A stretch of 42,495 nucleotides of DNA from Paraburkholderia elongata (GCF_013177735.1 NZ_WOEZ01000037.1:1-42495); one strand, 5' to 3'. Numbered from the stretch's first letter, positions 16,258 through 27,794 are shown. Numbers and translations are program-made. Notes: generated from the letters alone by a model not told the origin.

Positions 16258-16401
16258 CGTTTCCCATAGTAGACGTCGATAACTGGTCATGATAAAAAGC
16301 GAAGCCGGTGGTCAGCCGTAGGCAGCCGCCATAAAACTGGTTCAGGAGGAGGATCACCCGTGTCGTCAACTGCTGACGACCTTCGCAAAATCGAGGCTTG
16401 A
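16258..16401 (+). pseudogene. Decayed 5' end of a second radical SAM (MSMEG_0568-like) gene
   Basis: The region duplicates the leader at 9047-9180, including the AGGAGGAGGATCA ribosome binding site. A GTG at 16360 opens VSSTADDLRKIEA, equivalent to the intact gene's opening VLETAETRRKIAT, but a TGA follows at 16399-16401. Nothing of the enzyme core remains downstream. It is a relic of duplication or recombination. Confidence 0.65.
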
Positions 16402-16513
16402 GCTAACCGCGAAAGGAACCTCACGGAAACGCTACCCGTTGTTGATGCGCCCAATGATAGAGTTGAAATTCGCGAAGACCACCTAGTGTGGTGAGTTAAA
16501 AGGCCGTCTAATT

Positions 16514-16846
16514 TTAGCTGGTGCGCATTGTCGGCCGTTCCCGATTCGGTGGGAATATGCGCCATGCGCCGTCTTGATGGCGAAAAAAGAATAGTGCAAC
16601 GGGACCCGCCGCCGTTAAGGTCTCGACGCATACGTAGCATTCGTGTTTGGATCGTCTGTTTCTGAACTCAATGACTCGAAGCCCGTTCGCAGGATCTGGG
16701 GCAAGCCAGTGCTCGACCATCTCGCGCAACGAGTTTTTCGCACTATTCACGACTTCTCCTTCATCGTATTTGATGCCGCAGTCCTGCTTAAGCTCGTGTG
16801 ATACAACTTGTCCCACACCGACAGAATCCCTTCCTTCAATCGCCAT
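16514..16846 (-). CDS. Hypothetical protein
   Basis: 110 residues from ATG 16846; the frame extends to 16951 but this start removes an unlikely Ser/Arg-rich leader. No strong Shine-Dalgarno. The product is soluble with a mixed alpha/beta pattern (SLREMVEHWLAPDPANGLRV, ECYVCVETLTAAGPVALFFF) and looks like a small stand-alone domain. No family recognised; neighbours are debris. Confidence 0.45.
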   Translation of the reverse strand: MAIEGRDSVGVGQVVSHELKQDCGIKYDEGEVVNSAKNSLREMVEHWLAPDPANGLRVIEFRNRRSKHECYVCVETLTAAGPVALFFFRHQDGAWRIFPPNRERPTMRTS

Positions 16847-17485
16847 GTTTAACTGCGAACTTCTAACTCGGGACACCAGGCTGTGAACGCTGAGATCGTC
16901 GGTGCAACTCCGGCCAGCGCTGGCATGCCGTAGTGACAGATGTGTGAACACAACACGAGTCGCTCGGTAAACGAACGGGGATTGACCTCATCCTAGGAAC
17001 AGAGATCAACGAGCAGCTTGCGCGCTCGGCCGGAATGCTCTCGTGGCATCGACGATATTGCAGCCGATGCCACGGGAGCGTAGCGCTCGAAGCATCCAGC
17101 ATCCGTTCTGTCCGGCTTCCTAGGTGACAACCAAGCAGAGGTGCGAAAACAGCGAGCACTTCCGTTTGTGCTCCTCATTCTGACCAAGAACAAGATGCAG
17201 TCGAACATCCACTCCCGCGCCCTGGCAGGGTGGGCGCCGAGCTTCTCGCTGGATCCACCGGTAAGCACCACCCTTCGCCAAGCAGCAGACAGGTCGATTG
17301 ACACCGCCATGACAGCCTCATCAGATCTCGTCCGGCTACGTGATTTCCGTCAATGACGCGTTCCGCCGAGCAGGCTTTGACCCGGTCATTTTAGGTGACT
17401 TCCGCGGCTTCTTTGCATCGAACTCGCCAGCATAGGTCACCGTCAATCAGCGGCTACAGCGTAGACATAGCCCGAGTGCCCCCGC
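16847..17485. other. No recognisable gene; probably insertion-sequence debris
   Basis: Several frames of 60-105 codons occur on both strands without ribosome binding sites or motifs. The stretch lies between a hypothetical gene and the end of amtB, and its mixed composition suggests decayed mobile DNA, but no transposase motif could be named. Confidence 0.35.
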
Positions 17486-18721
17486 TTACTCCAGGTATGC
17501 GTACTCGCCGTGCAATTCCTCATCCATAGACTCTTCCATTGCTGGGCTGACCTTGACCGGTGTGATCATATTTATGAACCACAGCATGCAGTAGGTGAAG
17601 AGAAACGCCCACACACCGGATAAAATCACCGCAACGCACTGCCTAAAGAAAAAAGTGGCGTTGCCGAACAATAGTCCGTCCGCACCGTTTGCATTCCACT
17701 GCTTAGACGCGAATACGCCAAGCAAAATAGTACCGGCAAGGCCGCCGACTCCGTGAACACCCCAGACGTCGAGTGCATCGTCCCAGCCCAATCGGTTTTT
17801 GAGTGCAACAGCGTAATAGCAAATTAGACCAGCCAAGATACCGATCAGTGCAGCTGAACCGACCGACACATAGCCGGCAGCAGGAGTGATTGTCGCAAGT
17901 CCGGCCACTCCCCCCGTCAACAGGCCCACGAATTTTGGCTTTTCGTGACAAAGCCATTCAGTAAGCAACCAGGTGATGGCACCGAATGACGCTGCAACGT
18001 CCGTATTCAGGAAAGCGGACGCAGTAACCGCATCCACGCGAAATTCAGACCCAGCATTAAACCCATACCAGCCAAACCAAAGCAACCCGGATCCGAGTGC
18101 GATCAAAGGTACGTTATGGGGTTTGAGGTCGACCTTTTGACGACGACCGACATATAGAACGGAAGCTAAAGCGGCAAATCCGGCAGTATTGTGCACTACG
18201 ATACCACCTGCATAGTCGAGGACCCCCCATTTTGCCAATAGACCACTTGGACTCCATACCATATGGACAAACGGGAAATACACGAATATCAACCATCCTG
18301 TCAGAAACAGGAAATAGGATTTGAATGTGACGCGGTTGGCAAAAGCGCCGGTGATCAACGCCGGCGTAATGATGGCAAACATCATCTGGTAGGCGACGTG
18401 AACTATGAGTGGAATACCCGCGTCGTTACCCATGTACATGCTGTCCAAGGTTACGCCATGCATGAAGGCGTAGTATCTTGGGTCGCCAATTATTCCGTGC
18501 CACGACGGACCGAAGCACATCGAGTAACCGAACGCGAACCAAAGAACCGTCGTCCAGCCAAGCGATGTAAAGCTCTGCATCATGATAGCCAGGACGTTCT
18601 TTCGGCCGACCAAGCCGCCATAAAAGAACGCCAACCCGGGCGTCATCAGCATAACCAAGCTCGAACAAAGGAGCATGAATGCGGTATTGCCGATGTTAAT
18701 CGGCATGATGGTTGGTGTCAT
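17486..18721 (-). CDS. amtB: Ammonium transporter
   Basis: 411 residues from ATG 18721 (GAGAG upstream); about eleven hydrophobic segments typical of Amt/Rh channels. The pore twin histidines are H177 (GGIVVHNTAG) and H323 (DVWGVHGVGG). The family signature DYAGGIVVHNTAG carries Asn-Thr where most bacterial AmtB have Ile-Asn/Ser. There is no AmtB-like signal peptide, and no glnK (PII) gene is next to it, although the pair is usual in proteobacteria. It sits downstream of the cbb operon on the same strand with a 308-base gap, so it probably has its own promoter. It would bring in ammonium when nitrogen is scarce. Confidence 0.92.
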   Translation of the reverse strand: MTPTIMPINIGNTAFMLLCSSLVMLMTPGLAFFYGGLVGRKNVLAIMMQSFTSLGWTTVLWFAFGYSMCFGPSWHGIIGDPRYYAFMHGVTLDSMYMGNDAGIPLIVHVAYQMMFAIITPALITGAFANRVTFKSYFLFLTGWLIFVYFPFVHMVWSPSGLLAKWGVLDYAGGIVVHNTAGFAALASVLYVGRRQKVDLKPHNVPLIALGSGLLWFGWYGFNAGSEFRVDAVTASAFLNTDVAASFGAITWLLTEWLCHEKPKFVGLLTGGVAGLATITPAAGYVSVGSAALIGILAGLICYYAVALKNRLGWDDALDVWGVHGVGGLAGTILLGVFASKQWNANGADGLLFGNATFFFRQCVAVILSGVWAFLFTYCMLWFINMITPVKVSPAMEESMDEELHGEYAYLE

Positions 18722-19029
18722 CGAAGTTGCTCTCAATCAAAGTTCGCATGATTACCCAACTGATGTGTTAGGTAACGACGGGATATCCGACGCGGAGTCG
18801 ACAGATTAAAATGAAATGCTTGCCAAAATAATCTGCGTACTTTGCGCATGCTCTTCAAATCGGGTGAAGAACTCATCATTTGGCGCGCGAGTGCCTGCGA
18901 CCTGCCCTTCAGAAACGCGTCAACGATCGCTTGGCACCGCTGTTGACTGGTATCCTAGCGAACGTTGATGCGAACAAATCGCGCCTGTTTTCTCGTTCGG
19001 CGAACGACTGCTGAAAGGTGACCTTCAGC
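18722..19029. other. Intergenic between cbbG and amtB
   Basis: Contains inverted repeats CGTTCGGCGAACG (18994-19006) and GCTGAA/TTCAGC (19010-19029) just after the cbbG stop, a possible transcript end without a U-run. The amtB promoter should lie here; an AT-rich stretch around 18800-18830 is the likeliest place. No clear sigma-54 site was found. Confidence 0.4.
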
Positions 19030-20049
<1,020 letters not shown>

Positions 20050-20080
20050 TCATGGGACGGAAGTCAGAATGCTCGCTGTC

Positions 20081-21142
20081 TCACGCCGCCACAGCGTTCT
20101 CTCGTTGCCGGTAGTTCGCAATCAGCCGCTCCAGCGGGACCGGCCGGATTCGCGACGCCTGACCTGCGCAGCCGAACGCCTCGTAGCGCAGGCGCACAAT
20201 GTCCTTGGCAGCCCGCTTCGCTGCCTCCAAGGCCTTACGCGGATCCAGCTCGCTGCGGTCACTCGTCAATGCCCTTCGTATGGCCCCCGTCATTGCCAGC
20301 CGAATGTCGGTGTCAATATTGATCTTGCGCACGCCACTTTTGATACCTCGCTGAATCTCCTCGACTGGCACTCCATAGGTTTCCTTGATCTCACCGCCGT
20401 GATCGCGAATAATGTCCAGCCATTCCTGCGGTACCGAGCTCGAGCCGTGCATCACCAAATGTGTATTCGGAATTCTGTCGTGAATCGCCTGAATTCGGTC
20501 AATTTTCAGAATGTCGCCAGTAGGTTTGCGCGAGAATTTATAGGCACCATGGCTCGTGCCAATGGCAATCGCGAGCGCATCGACCCCAGTGCGGGCGACG
20601 AAATCCTGGGCCTGTTCGGGATCCGTCAGCAACATGTCATGCGACAGTACCCCTTCAGCACCGGAGCCATCCTCCTCACCGGCCATACCCGTTTGCAACG
20701 AGCCGAGACATCCAAGCTCGCCTTCGACCGATACCCCAACTGCGTGCGCCATTTCGCACACGCGTCGCGTCACTGCGACGTTGTATTCATAGTCTGACGG
20801 AGTCTTCATGTCTTCGCGCAACGAACCATCCATCATTACGCTGGTGAAGCCAGATCGAATCGATGCCTGACATACTGCTGGACTTGATCCATGATCCTGA
20901 TGCAACACCACCGGAATCTCCGGGTGCGTTTCTGCAGCCGCCAACACCATGTGCCGAAGATAGGCCTCGCCGGCGTACTTCCGGGCTCCAGCAGAAGCCT
21001 GAAGAATGACGGGACTATCCGTCTCGGACGCGGCTTCCATGATGGCGTGAATCTGTTCAAGGTTGTTGACGTTAAACGCAGGGATCCCGTAGCCGAACTC
21101 CGCTGCGTGATCCAATAATTGACGCAATGAAACAAGTGCCAT
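20081..21142 (-). CDS. cbbA: Class II fructose-1,6-bisphosphate aldolase
   Basis: 353 residues from ATG 21142 with TAGGAGT upstream. Zinc-dependent class II signatures: [34 protein letters not shown] and [12 protein letters not shown]. It joins glyceraldehyde-3-phosphate and dihydroxyacetone phosphate, and in the CBB cycle can also form sedoheptulose-1,7-bisphosphate. The gap to cbbT (224 bases) is the longest inside the operon and contains hairpins. Confidence 0.94.
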   Translation of the reverse strand: MALVSLRQLLDHAAEFGYGIPAFNVNNLEQIHAIMEAASETDSPVILQASAGARKYAGEAYLRHMVLAAAETHPEIPVVLHQDHGSSPAVCQASIRSGFTSVMMDGSLREDMKTPSDYEYNVAVTRRVCEMAHAVGVSVEGELGCLGSLQTGMAGEEDGSGAEGVLSHDMLLTDPEQAQDFVARTGVDALAIAIGTSHGAYKFSRKPTGDILKIDRIQAIHDRIPNTHLVMHGSSSVPQEWLDIIRDHGGEIKETYGVPVEEIQRGIKSGVRKINIDTDIRLAMTGAIRRALTSDRSELDPRKALEAAKRAAKDIVRLRYEAFGCAGQASRIRPVPLERLIANYRQRENAVAA

Positions 21143-21186
21143 TTCTGTACTCCTAAATTTATTCAATTCTATACATGGTGCTTTTC

Positions 21187-21242
21187 GTGTATTCAGATAC
21201 ACATCGTCGGCACCGCAAATGACGGCGGTCCTTTTGCCGTCA
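21187..21242. promoter_or_regulatory. Two hairpins in the cbbT-cbbA gap
   Basis: GTGTAT/ATACAC (21187-21202, 4-base loop) and TGACGGC/GCCGTCA (21220-21226 with 21236-21242). In the operon transcript they could stabilise processed mRNA or attenuate the distal genes cbbA and cbbG. Confidence 0.4.
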
Positions 21243-21366
21243 CCGAACAAAAGCGAGAAAAGCCGCTACGATCAGCTCAGATAGAGCGACGGGGCCTGTC
21301 GTAATGCCTTGTAATGCCAACCAGCGGACAGACCGAGTCGATTCGAACCGTTTCGAAAAGCTTGTA

Positions 21367-23385
21367 TCATCGCCCACTTTGACGGCGAACGAGCGACTCT
21401 GCGCGATCTGCGACCGTTGACGAGGTCAAGGCAAAGTGTTCATACAGTGCGTCGGCCTGTCCGGATTCGCCGAAGCTGTCGATGCCAACGCACTCGCCCC
21501 CCTCTCCTACCATGCCGCGCCAAAACCACGTCACTCCCGCTTCCACACTCACGCGGGGTACAGCCGTCGGCAGCACGGCTTCGCGATAGTCGGCGTCCTG
21601 CGAAAGAAACAATTCTACGCACGGCATCGACACCACGCGCGCACCGATGCCTTGCCCGGCAAGGATTTGCGCCGCATGAATAGCAATCTCGACTTCGGAG
21701 CCGGTTCCGATCAGCACGACATCGACCACAGCAGCGTCACGCAGCACATAGCCACCGTACTTGACCTCTTCGATTTGCTCCGCGCTACGTTCGAATGGTG
21801 TCAATGCCTGCCGTGATAGCACGAGACAACTTGGACCTTTGTCGCGCTGCACTGCTGCAAGCCACGCAATCGCGGTTTCCACGCCATCGCAAGGACGCCA
21901 GACGTGGTTATTCGGAATCAGGCGCAAACTGGATGTGTGCTCGATCGGTTGGTGTGTTGGGCCGTCCTCGCCCAGACCAATCGAATCATGCGTCAGCACA
22001 TGGATCACACGCTGCCTCATCAGGGCTCCCATCCGGATCGCGTTACGAGAATAATCCGAGAACGCCATGAATGTGCCGCCGTAGGGAATCAGCCCGCCAT
22101 GCAAGGCAACACCATTCATCACTGCGGCCATGCCGAACTCGCGAACGCCATAACTCAGATAATTACCGCTTCCGTGATGATTCACCCACTTTGAGGCCTT
22201 CACATTGGTCAGGTTCGAGCCGGAGAGATCGGCCGAACCGCCCAACATTTCGGGCAACGCTTCCACTAGCTGCTCCAAAACCAACTGCGACGCCTTTCGC
22301 GTAGCGATCTTCTGCCGCAGGGGAGACGACGGCGCACTCAAAAGCTGAATCACGCCATCCACCACCCCCGGCGGAAGGATCCCCTCGCAACGGCGTAGCA
22401 GCTCTCCGGCCAGGTCAGGGAGCGCGACACGATAATCAGAAAAGTGCATGTCCCACTCTTCCTGATATCTCGCGCCCTGGGGACGCGCATCCCATGCCTC
22501 GGCCACATCCGACGGGATTTCAAAAGGTGCAGCCGTCCACCCCAGTGCTTCGCGCATGGCCGCGATTTCTTGCGTGCCTAGTGGCGCGCCATGCACATCA
22601 TGCCCGCCAGCCTTGGTCGGCGCGAATTTACCAATTATCGTGCGGCAGCAGATAAGCGATGGCTTGTCGTTGAGCTTGGCTGCGCGTACAGCCTCGTCGA
22701 TCGCCTCAGCATCGTGACCATCGACCGTTGTGACGTGCCAGCCATACGCGGTAAAGCGCTGCGCTGTATTGTCGCCAAACCATCCACGCGTGTCGCCATC
22801 AATGGAAATGCCATTGTCGTCATATAGGCAGATCAGTTTCCCGAGCTTGAGTGTGCCAGCCAACGAACTCACTTCGTGGCTGATGCCTTCCATAAGACAA
22901 CCATCACCGACGAATACATAGGTGAAGTGGTCAATAACCGTATGGCCGTCGGTGTTGAAGGTGGCGGCGAGCAGTTTTTCAGCGAGTGCCATGCCCACTG
23001 CATTGGCCAACCCCTGCCCGAGGGGCCCGGTGGTGGTCTCCACGCCGGGCGTCAATCCAAATTCAGGGTGACCTGGAGTACGTGAATGGAGTTGCCGGAA
23101 CTGTTTCAGATCCTCGATGCTCAGATCGTAGCCACTCAGATGTAACAATGCATACAACAGCATCGAAGCATGACCATTGGAAAGCACAAAGCGGTCACGA
23201 TTGATCCAGCTCGGATTCGCCGGGTTATGCCGCAGGTGTCGGCGCCACACTACCTCTGCCATTTCCGCCATGCCCAATGGCGCACCGGGGTGGCCGGATT
23301 TGGCCTGCTCAACGGCATCCGCGGCGAGAAAACGCAACGCGCTGGCGCATCTCGTCGCCTGATTTATGGTTTCTGGAGCATTCAT
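21367..23385 (-). CDS. cbbT: Transketolase
   Basis: 672 residues from ATG 23385 (GAGGA nine bases upstream; the open frame further upstream overlaps cbbP). Thiamine-diphosphate enzyme: AKSGHPGAPLGMA near residue 30, the ThDP/Mg site VGDGCLMEGISHE, and the transketolase signature in the pyrimidine-binding domain (THDSIGLGEDGPTHQPIE). It transfers two-carbon units in regeneration of ribulose-1,5-bisphosphate. Separated from cbbP by 11 bases. Confidence 0.94.
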   Translation of the reverse strand: MNAPETINQATRCASALRFLAADAVEQAKSGHPGAPLGMAEMAEVVWRRHLRHNPANPSWINRDRFVLSNGHASMLLYALLHLSGYDLSIEDLKQFRQLHSRTPGHPEFGLTPGVETTTGPLGQGLANAVGMALAEKLLAATFNTDGHTVIDHFTYVFVGDGCLMEGISHEVSSLAGTLKLGKLICLYDDNGISIDGDTRGWFGDNTAQRFTAYGWHVTTVDGHDAEAIDEAVRAAKLNDKPSLICCRTIIGKFAPTKAGGHDVHGAPLGTQEIAAMREALGWTAAPFEIPSDVAEAWDARPQGARYQEEWDMHFSDYRVALPDLAGELLRRCEGILPPGVVDGVIQLLSAPSSPLRQKIATRKASQLVLEQLVEALPEMLGGSADLSGSNLTNVKASKWVNHHGSGNYLSYGVREFGMAAVMNGVALHGGLIPYGGTFMAFSDYSRNAIRMGALMRQRVIHVLTHDSIGLGEDGPTHQPIEHTSSLRLIPNNHVWRPCDGVETAIAWLAAVQRDKGPSCLVLSRQALTPFERSAEQIEEVKYGGYVLRDAAVVDVVLIGTGSEVEIAIHAAQILAGQGIGARVVSMPCVELFLSQDADYREAVLPTAVPRVSVEAGVTWFWRGMVGEGGECVGIDSFGESGQADALYEHFALTSSTVADRAESLVRRQSGR

Positions 23386-23396
23386 TGCAGATGTCC

Positions 23397-24281
23397 TCAA
23401 CTTGTGCGCTGCGCGCGCTTGCTGCCTTCGATCATGCGTCGCACAAAAGGGGTAAAGATTAATTGCATCGCTAGTTCCATCTTCCCGCCGGGTACCACAA
23501 TGGTGTTGGCGCGGGACATAAACGAGTCGTGCACCATATTCAGAAGATACTGAAAATCGATGCCTTTCGGATTTGCAAACCGAATTACGACCATGCTCTC
23601 GTCCGGCGCTGGGATTTCCCGTGCAATGAACGGATTCGACGTATCGACGCAAGGCACACGCTGAAAATTCACATGCGTACGCGAGAACTGCGGGCAAATG
23701 TAGTTCACGTAATCCGGCATGCGGCGCAAGATCGTGTCGGTTACCGCTTCGGTCGAATAGCCCCGTTGCGACTTGTCTCGCCACAATTTCTGGATCCACT
23801 CCAGGTTGATCACTGGCACGACGCCGATCAGCAGATCCACATGGCGCGCCACATCGACCTTGTCGGTCACCACACCCCCATGCAGTCCCTCATAGAAGAG
23901 CAGTTCAGTATCTTCCGGCAGCGATTCCCATTCAGTAAAAGTACCTGGCTCCTGGTTATAAGGAGCGGCCTCGCTCGCGCTGTGCAGGTAACGCCGTCGA
24001 ACACCTGTGCCTGATTCGCCATAAGATCGAAGTAAGCCTTCGAGCCTGTCGAAAAGATTCGTTTCTGGGCCGAAGTGACTGAAATCCATGTTGTTGCTTC
24101 GCTCAGCTTCCGCGAGCATGACCTTCATTTCCTGGCGATCGTAACGATGGAAACTATCACCTTCGATAACCACGGATTTCACACGCTCACGACGGAATAT
24201 ATGCTCGAAAGTGCGAGTGACAGATGTTGTGCCGGCACCGGAAGAGCCCGTAATTGCGATAATGGGGTAACGTTCTGACAT
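23397..24281 (-). CDS. cbbP: Phosphoribulokinase (class I)
   Basis: 294 residues from ATG 24281. P-loop TGSSGAGTTSVT at residues 11-22, EGDSFHRYDRQEM, and LFYEGLHGG with the catalytic acid region. Length and motifs fit the proteobacterial octameric type, which lacks the plant thiol switch. It phosphorylates ribulose-5-phosphate to the RuBisCO substrate, so it is diagnostic of the CBB cycle. Confidence 0.95.
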   Translation of the reverse strand: MSERYPIIAITGSSGAGTTSVTRTFEHIFRRERVKSVVIEGDSFHRYDRQEMKVMLAEAERSNNMDFSHFGPETNLFDRLEGLLRSYGESGTGVRRRYLHSASEAAPYNQEPGTFTEWESLPEDTELLFYEGLHGGVVTDKVDVARHVDLLIGVVPVINLEWIQKLWRDKSQRGYSTEAVTDTILRRMPDYVNYICPQFSRTHVNFQRVPCVDTSNPFIAREIPAPDESMVVIRFANPKGIDFQYLLNMVHDSFMSRANTIVVPGGKMELAMQLIFTPFVRRMIEGSKRAQRTS

Positions 24282-24291
24282 GGTCTCGGCC

Positions 24292-25368
24292 TCAGGCAGA
24301 TTCGCGGAACAGACTGCGCTCGCGAAACAGTGGATCGGGCAAACTGCTTGGCGACTGACCCGTGTGATAAGACTCGAGCCGATCGACTTCCTCTTTCGAA
24401 CCAAAGATTAAAGCGATACGCTGGTGCACTGCGCTCGGCTGGACGGACAGAATCGGCTGGGTACCGGTGCTGGCGTAACCACCGGCCTGCTCCATGATGA
24501 ACGCAATCGGGTTTGCCTCATATAAGAGTCGCAGCCGCCCCGCCCTGGAGGGATCCCTACCGTCGCGAGGGTACATAAAGACTCCGCCGCGCATGACAAT
24601 GCGATGTGCTTCAGCGACCATCGATGCAACCCATCGCATATTGAAATTCTTTCCTCGCGGACCGGCTTCTCCCTCCAGGCACTCGGCAATGTAGCGCTTG
24701 ATGGGTGGTTCCCAGAAACGGCTGTTGGAAGCGTTAATGGCAAATTCCTGGGTCTTTGCCGGGATGCGCAGTTGGGGATGTGTCAGGATAAAGTCGCCGG
24801 AATCCGGGTCGAGCGTGAAGCCATTGACGCCGTTGCCGACGGTCAGGACCAGCATCGTGGACGGACCATAGATCGCATAACCTCCCGCGACCTGTTTGCT
24901 GCCGGGCTGCAGAAAGTCGTTTTCTGTGACCGCATCGACGACACCTTCCGGTGCACGCAGAATGGAAAAAATGCTGCCAACAGATACATTCACATCAATG
25001 TTTGTCGAGCCGTCGATGGGGTCAAACGAAAGCAGATACTTTCCGCGCGGGTACTGTTCTGGAATCTGATAAAGCGCCTCCATTTCCTCCGATACCATAC
25101 CCGCCAGATTACCGGCCCTTTCGTTGATGCTCAGGAAGACGTTGTTACTAATGGCATCGAGCTTCTGCTGCTGCTCGCCCTGCACATTGACCACGCCGTC
25201 GGTGCCGTGCACGCCCGCCAAGGCACCAAACGCGATCGCTCGCGAGATCTGCTTGCAGGCCACGGCGATATTGAGGATCAGGTTGTCGAAATCGTCGGCG
25301 GCATCCGAATGACGCTGGCGTTCCTCAATCAGGAATTGCGCAAGAGTGAGTTTTTGGGTTAATGGCAC
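24292..25368 (-). CDS. cbbF: Fructose-1,6-bisphosphatase (class I)
   Basis: 358 residues starting at GTG 25368 (AGGAGA seven bases upstream); longer frames upstream are non-coding. Metal-binding FDPIDGSTNIDVNVSVGSIF, substrate-binding RFWEPPIKRYI region and NPIAFIMEQAGGYAS are present. It hydrolyses fructose-1,6- and, in this context, sedoheptulose-1,7-bisphosphate. It ends 10 bases before cbbP. Confidence 0.93.
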   Translation of the reverse strand: MPLTQKLTLAQFLIEERQRHSDAADDFDNLILNIAVACKQISRAIAFGALAGVHGTDGVVNVQGEQQQKLDAISNNVFLSINERAGNLAGMVSEEMEALYQIPEQYPRGKYLLSFDPIDGSTNIDVNVSVGSIFSILRAPEGVVDAVTENDFLQPGSKQVAGGYAIYGPSTMLVLTVGNGVNGFTLDPDSGDFILTHPQLRIPAKTQEFAINASNSRFWEPPIKRYIAECLEGEAGPRGKNFNMRWVASMVAEAHRIVMRGGVFMYPRDGRDPSRAGRLRLLYEANPIAFIMEQAGGYASTGTQPILSVQPSAVHQRIALIFGSKEEVDRLESYHTGQSPSSLPDPLFRERSLFRESA

Positions 25369-25414
25369 GGTCTGTCTCCTATAGTCAATCGTGTATTCAG
25401 AAAGTCGTGATCTG

Positions 25415-26116
25415 TCAGTGCACGGCGCCGCTCGCTCCTTTGTGCAGGCGCTGTATGATCGTCCGGTAACCGCCATCGACGTCTGGCGCGCCAAAGACGG
25501 CGCTGCCTGCGACAAAAGTATCCGCACCCGCGCGAGCAATCTCGGCGATATTTTCCGCGTTGACACCGCCGTCGACTTCCAGCCAGATCGGGTGCCCACC
25601 GTTTTTCTGATGACAGTCGATGCGCTCACGCACCTGCCGCAGCTTGCCTAACGTGCTGTGAATGAATTTCTGGCCGCCGAACCCCGGGTTCACACTCATC
25701 AGCAACACCATGTCAAGTTTGTCGAGAACATGGTCGAGAAAGGTGAGCGGCGTAGCCGGGTTCAACGCCAACCCGGCCTGACACCCGTGATCCCGGATCA
25801 GACTAAGAGTGCGGTCCACGTGCAAACTGGCTTCAGGATGAAAGGTGATAATGTTGGCGCCCGCTTTCGCAAACATCGGCACCAACGCATCAACCGGCTC
25901 AACCATCAGATGCACATCGATCGGAATCGATACATGAGGCCGGATCGCCTCGCAGACAAGCGGCCCAATTGTGAGGTTCGGCACATAGTGGTTATCCATT
26001 ACGTCAAAGTGCACGAGATCAGCTCCCGACGCTTCGATCGCCCGTACTTCATCACCCAGCCGCGAGAAATCGGCAGACAGGATGGAAGGCGCAATACGAA
26101 TCGGTGCAATGTTCAT
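25415..26116 (-). CDS. cbbE: Ribulose-phosphate 3-epimerase
   Basis: 233 residues from ATG 26116, one base after the cbbY stop codon (TGACATG), so translation is coupled. TIM-barrel motifs [29 protein letters not shown] and [12 protein letters not shown] are all intact. It interconverts xylulose-5-phosphate and ribulose-5-phosphate. Confidence 0.95.
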   Translation of the reverse strand: MNIAPIRIAPSILSADFSRLGDEVRAIEASGADLVHFDVMDNHYVPNLTIGPLVCEAIRPHVSIPIDVHLMVEPVDALVPMFAKAGANIITFHPEASLHVDRTLSLIRDHGCQAGLALNPATPLTFLDHVLDKLDMVLLMSVNPGFGGQKFIHSTLGKLRQVRERIDCHQKNGGHPIWLEVDGGVNAENIAEIARAGADTFVAGSAVFGAPDVDGGYRTIIQRLHKGASGAVH

Positions 26117-26117
26117 G

Positions 26118-26879
26118 TCACGTCGCCTCGAAAAGGGTGCCACGGTGCCACTTGTTCAGGGCGGCGAGATCCACCCAACGATGGTCCGCGTCAGGCAGGT
26201 GCTGGGAAATTGGTTGCTCCGGATCGCCGAGGCACGGCAGTACGACCAGCGCACCGTCGAATCGGTGTTCCACGGTATATGCGTTCGACGTAATGACGGT
26301 GGGAATGCCCGCAGCAAGCGCCGCGCGCAATCCATTTTCGGAATCTTCGACGGCCAGACAATCCTCTCCGCGTAGATCAAGCTGTCGCAGTACGTCACGA
26401 TAGACATCGGGCGCTGGTTTCTTGACCGGACTGGTGACGCCGTCACAAATCACCTCGAAGCGTTCGCGCCAACGAACTCCAAACGCGGGGCGCAGAAGCG
26501 CCTCGACATTAGCCGGCGTCGTGGTCGTAGCGATCGCGACCGGAATGTCCGCGTCATTAGCCTCGTCGATAAGGCGGCGCACTCCCGGACGCAGCGGCAG
26601 GCCGCGGCTAACGCGCTCGACGTAGTGGCGAGTTTTGATTGCATGTACGGCATCGACAGTGTCTTTCATCCTGCTGCCGATTGCCTCTTCGGGCTCGACA
26701 ACGGTCCAGTAATGCAGCAGCCGCTCCTTTCCCCCAGCCACGCGAAGCAGACGCGTGTACAGCGACTCATCCCAGCACCAGTCAAGCCCGACCTCAGCAA
26801 ATGCGGAATTGAAAGCTTCCAGATGCGCGGTTTCCGTGTCGGCAAGTGTCCCATCGACGTCGAAGATTAATGCTTGCAC
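26118..26879 (-). CDS. cbbY: CbbY-type HAD phosphatase (xylulose-1,5-bisphosphate phosphatase)
   Basis: 253 residues, GTG start at 26879 with GGGAG. HAD motif [14 protein letters not shown] (D8, D10), [23 protein letters not shown] and VEDSENGL follow in order. CbbY removes the RuBisCO misfire product xylulose-1,5-bisphosphate, which inhibits the enzyme. Only three bases separate it from cbbX, as in other red-type RuBisCO operons. Confidence 0.93.
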   Translation of the reverse strand: MQALIFDVDGTLADTETAHLEAFNSAFAEVGLDWCWDESLYTRLLRVAGGKERLLHYWTVVEPEEAIGSRMKDTVDAVHAIKTRHYVERVSRGLPLRPGVRRLIDEANDADIPVAIATTTTPANVEALLRPAFGVRWRERFEVICDGVTSPVKKPAPDVYRDVLRQLDLRGEDCLAVEDSENGLRAALAAGIPTVITSNAYTVEHRFDGALVVLPCLGDPEQPISQHLPDADHRWVDLAALNKWHRGTLFEAT

Positions 26880-26882
26880 GAT

Positions 26883-27794
26883 TTACTCCCTGGCCTGAGG
26901 CCGGTTGAACACCCGGCTAGCAAGCAGATCATCCGCAGTGATGGTACTGAGCACAGCATCATCGGCCACAACATCGGGGTCCATGAGCAGGCGTGAAGCA
27001 TGCCGCAGGCGAGCTCGGTCCAGCGCGTTGCGCACGCTGCGAGCATTGGCGAAGTGCGGTTGCGCCATGCGCAGCGCCAGATAATCTGCGAATACCTGCC
27101 TACTTTTCTCGTTCAAGCGGTATTGCATCGATTCAAGCATCAGGTCCGCGATCTGCTGGAGTTCTTCGACGTTGTAGTCCGGAAAGTCGATGTGATGCGC
27201 AATACGGGACGACATTCCAGCGTTAGATTCGAAGAATCGATCCATGCGGTCCGAATAACCTGCAAGGATCACAACCAGATCATCCCGATTGTTTTCCATT
27301 ACCTGCAGAAGTATCTCGATCGCCTCCTGGCCATAATCACGCTCGTTCTCCGGACGATAGAGGTAATATGCCTCGTCGATAAAGAGCACACCGCCCATCG
27401 CCTTCTTGATGACTTCCTTCGTGCGAGGCGCGGTGTGGCCGATGTACTGGCCCACCAGATCGTCGCGCGTCACGGCCACCAGATGCCCTTTTCGAACGTA
27501 GCCCAATTGATGCAGGATTGTTGCCATGCGCATGGCGACGGTTGTCTTCCCCGTGCCGGGGTTGCCGGTAAAACACATGTGCAGGCTGGGCGTGCCTGCA
27601 CTCAAACCACGCGCCGTCCGCAGCTTGTCCACCAGCAACAGTGCTGCGACATCTCGAATGCGCGATTTGACCGGTGCCAATCCAATCAGCTCCCGGTCAA
27701 GTTGCCCCAGCAACTCGAGAACTCCGGACGAAGCCAGCAATTTCGACAACGTGTCAGGGGACTCTGATTGCTCGATGACATCTAGCGCAGACAT
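26883..27794 (-). CDS. cbbX: RuBisCO activase, AAA+ protein
   Basis: 303 residues from ATG 27794 (GGAG upstream). Walker A GNPGTGKT (77-84), pore loop YIGH (117-120), Walker [12 protein letters not shown] (136-146), sensor/arginine finger [13 protein letters not shown]. CbbX is specific for red-type RuBisCO; it pulls the C-terminus of the large subunit to release inhibitory sugar phosphates and is itself activated by ribulose-1,5-bisphosphate. Confidence 0.95.
   Translation of the reverse strand: MSALDVIEQSESPDTLSKLLASSGVLELLGQLDRELIGLAPVKSRIRDVAALLLVDKLRTARGLSAGTPSLHMCFTGNPGTGKTTVAMRMATILHQLGYVRKGHLVAVTRDDLVGQYIGHTAPRTKEVIKKAMGGVLFIDEAYYLYRPENERDYGQEAIEILLQVMENNRDDLVVILAGYSDRMDRFFESNAGMSSRIAHHIDFPDYNVEELQQIADLMLESMQYRLNEKSRQVFADYLALRMAQPHFANARSVRNALDRARLRHASRLLMDPDVVADDAVLSTITADDLLASRVFNRPQARE

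Noticed and set aside
18722..18860. Sigma-54 promoter for amtB
   Set aside because: A TGGCAAG element is present, but the required GC at the -12 spacing is absent.
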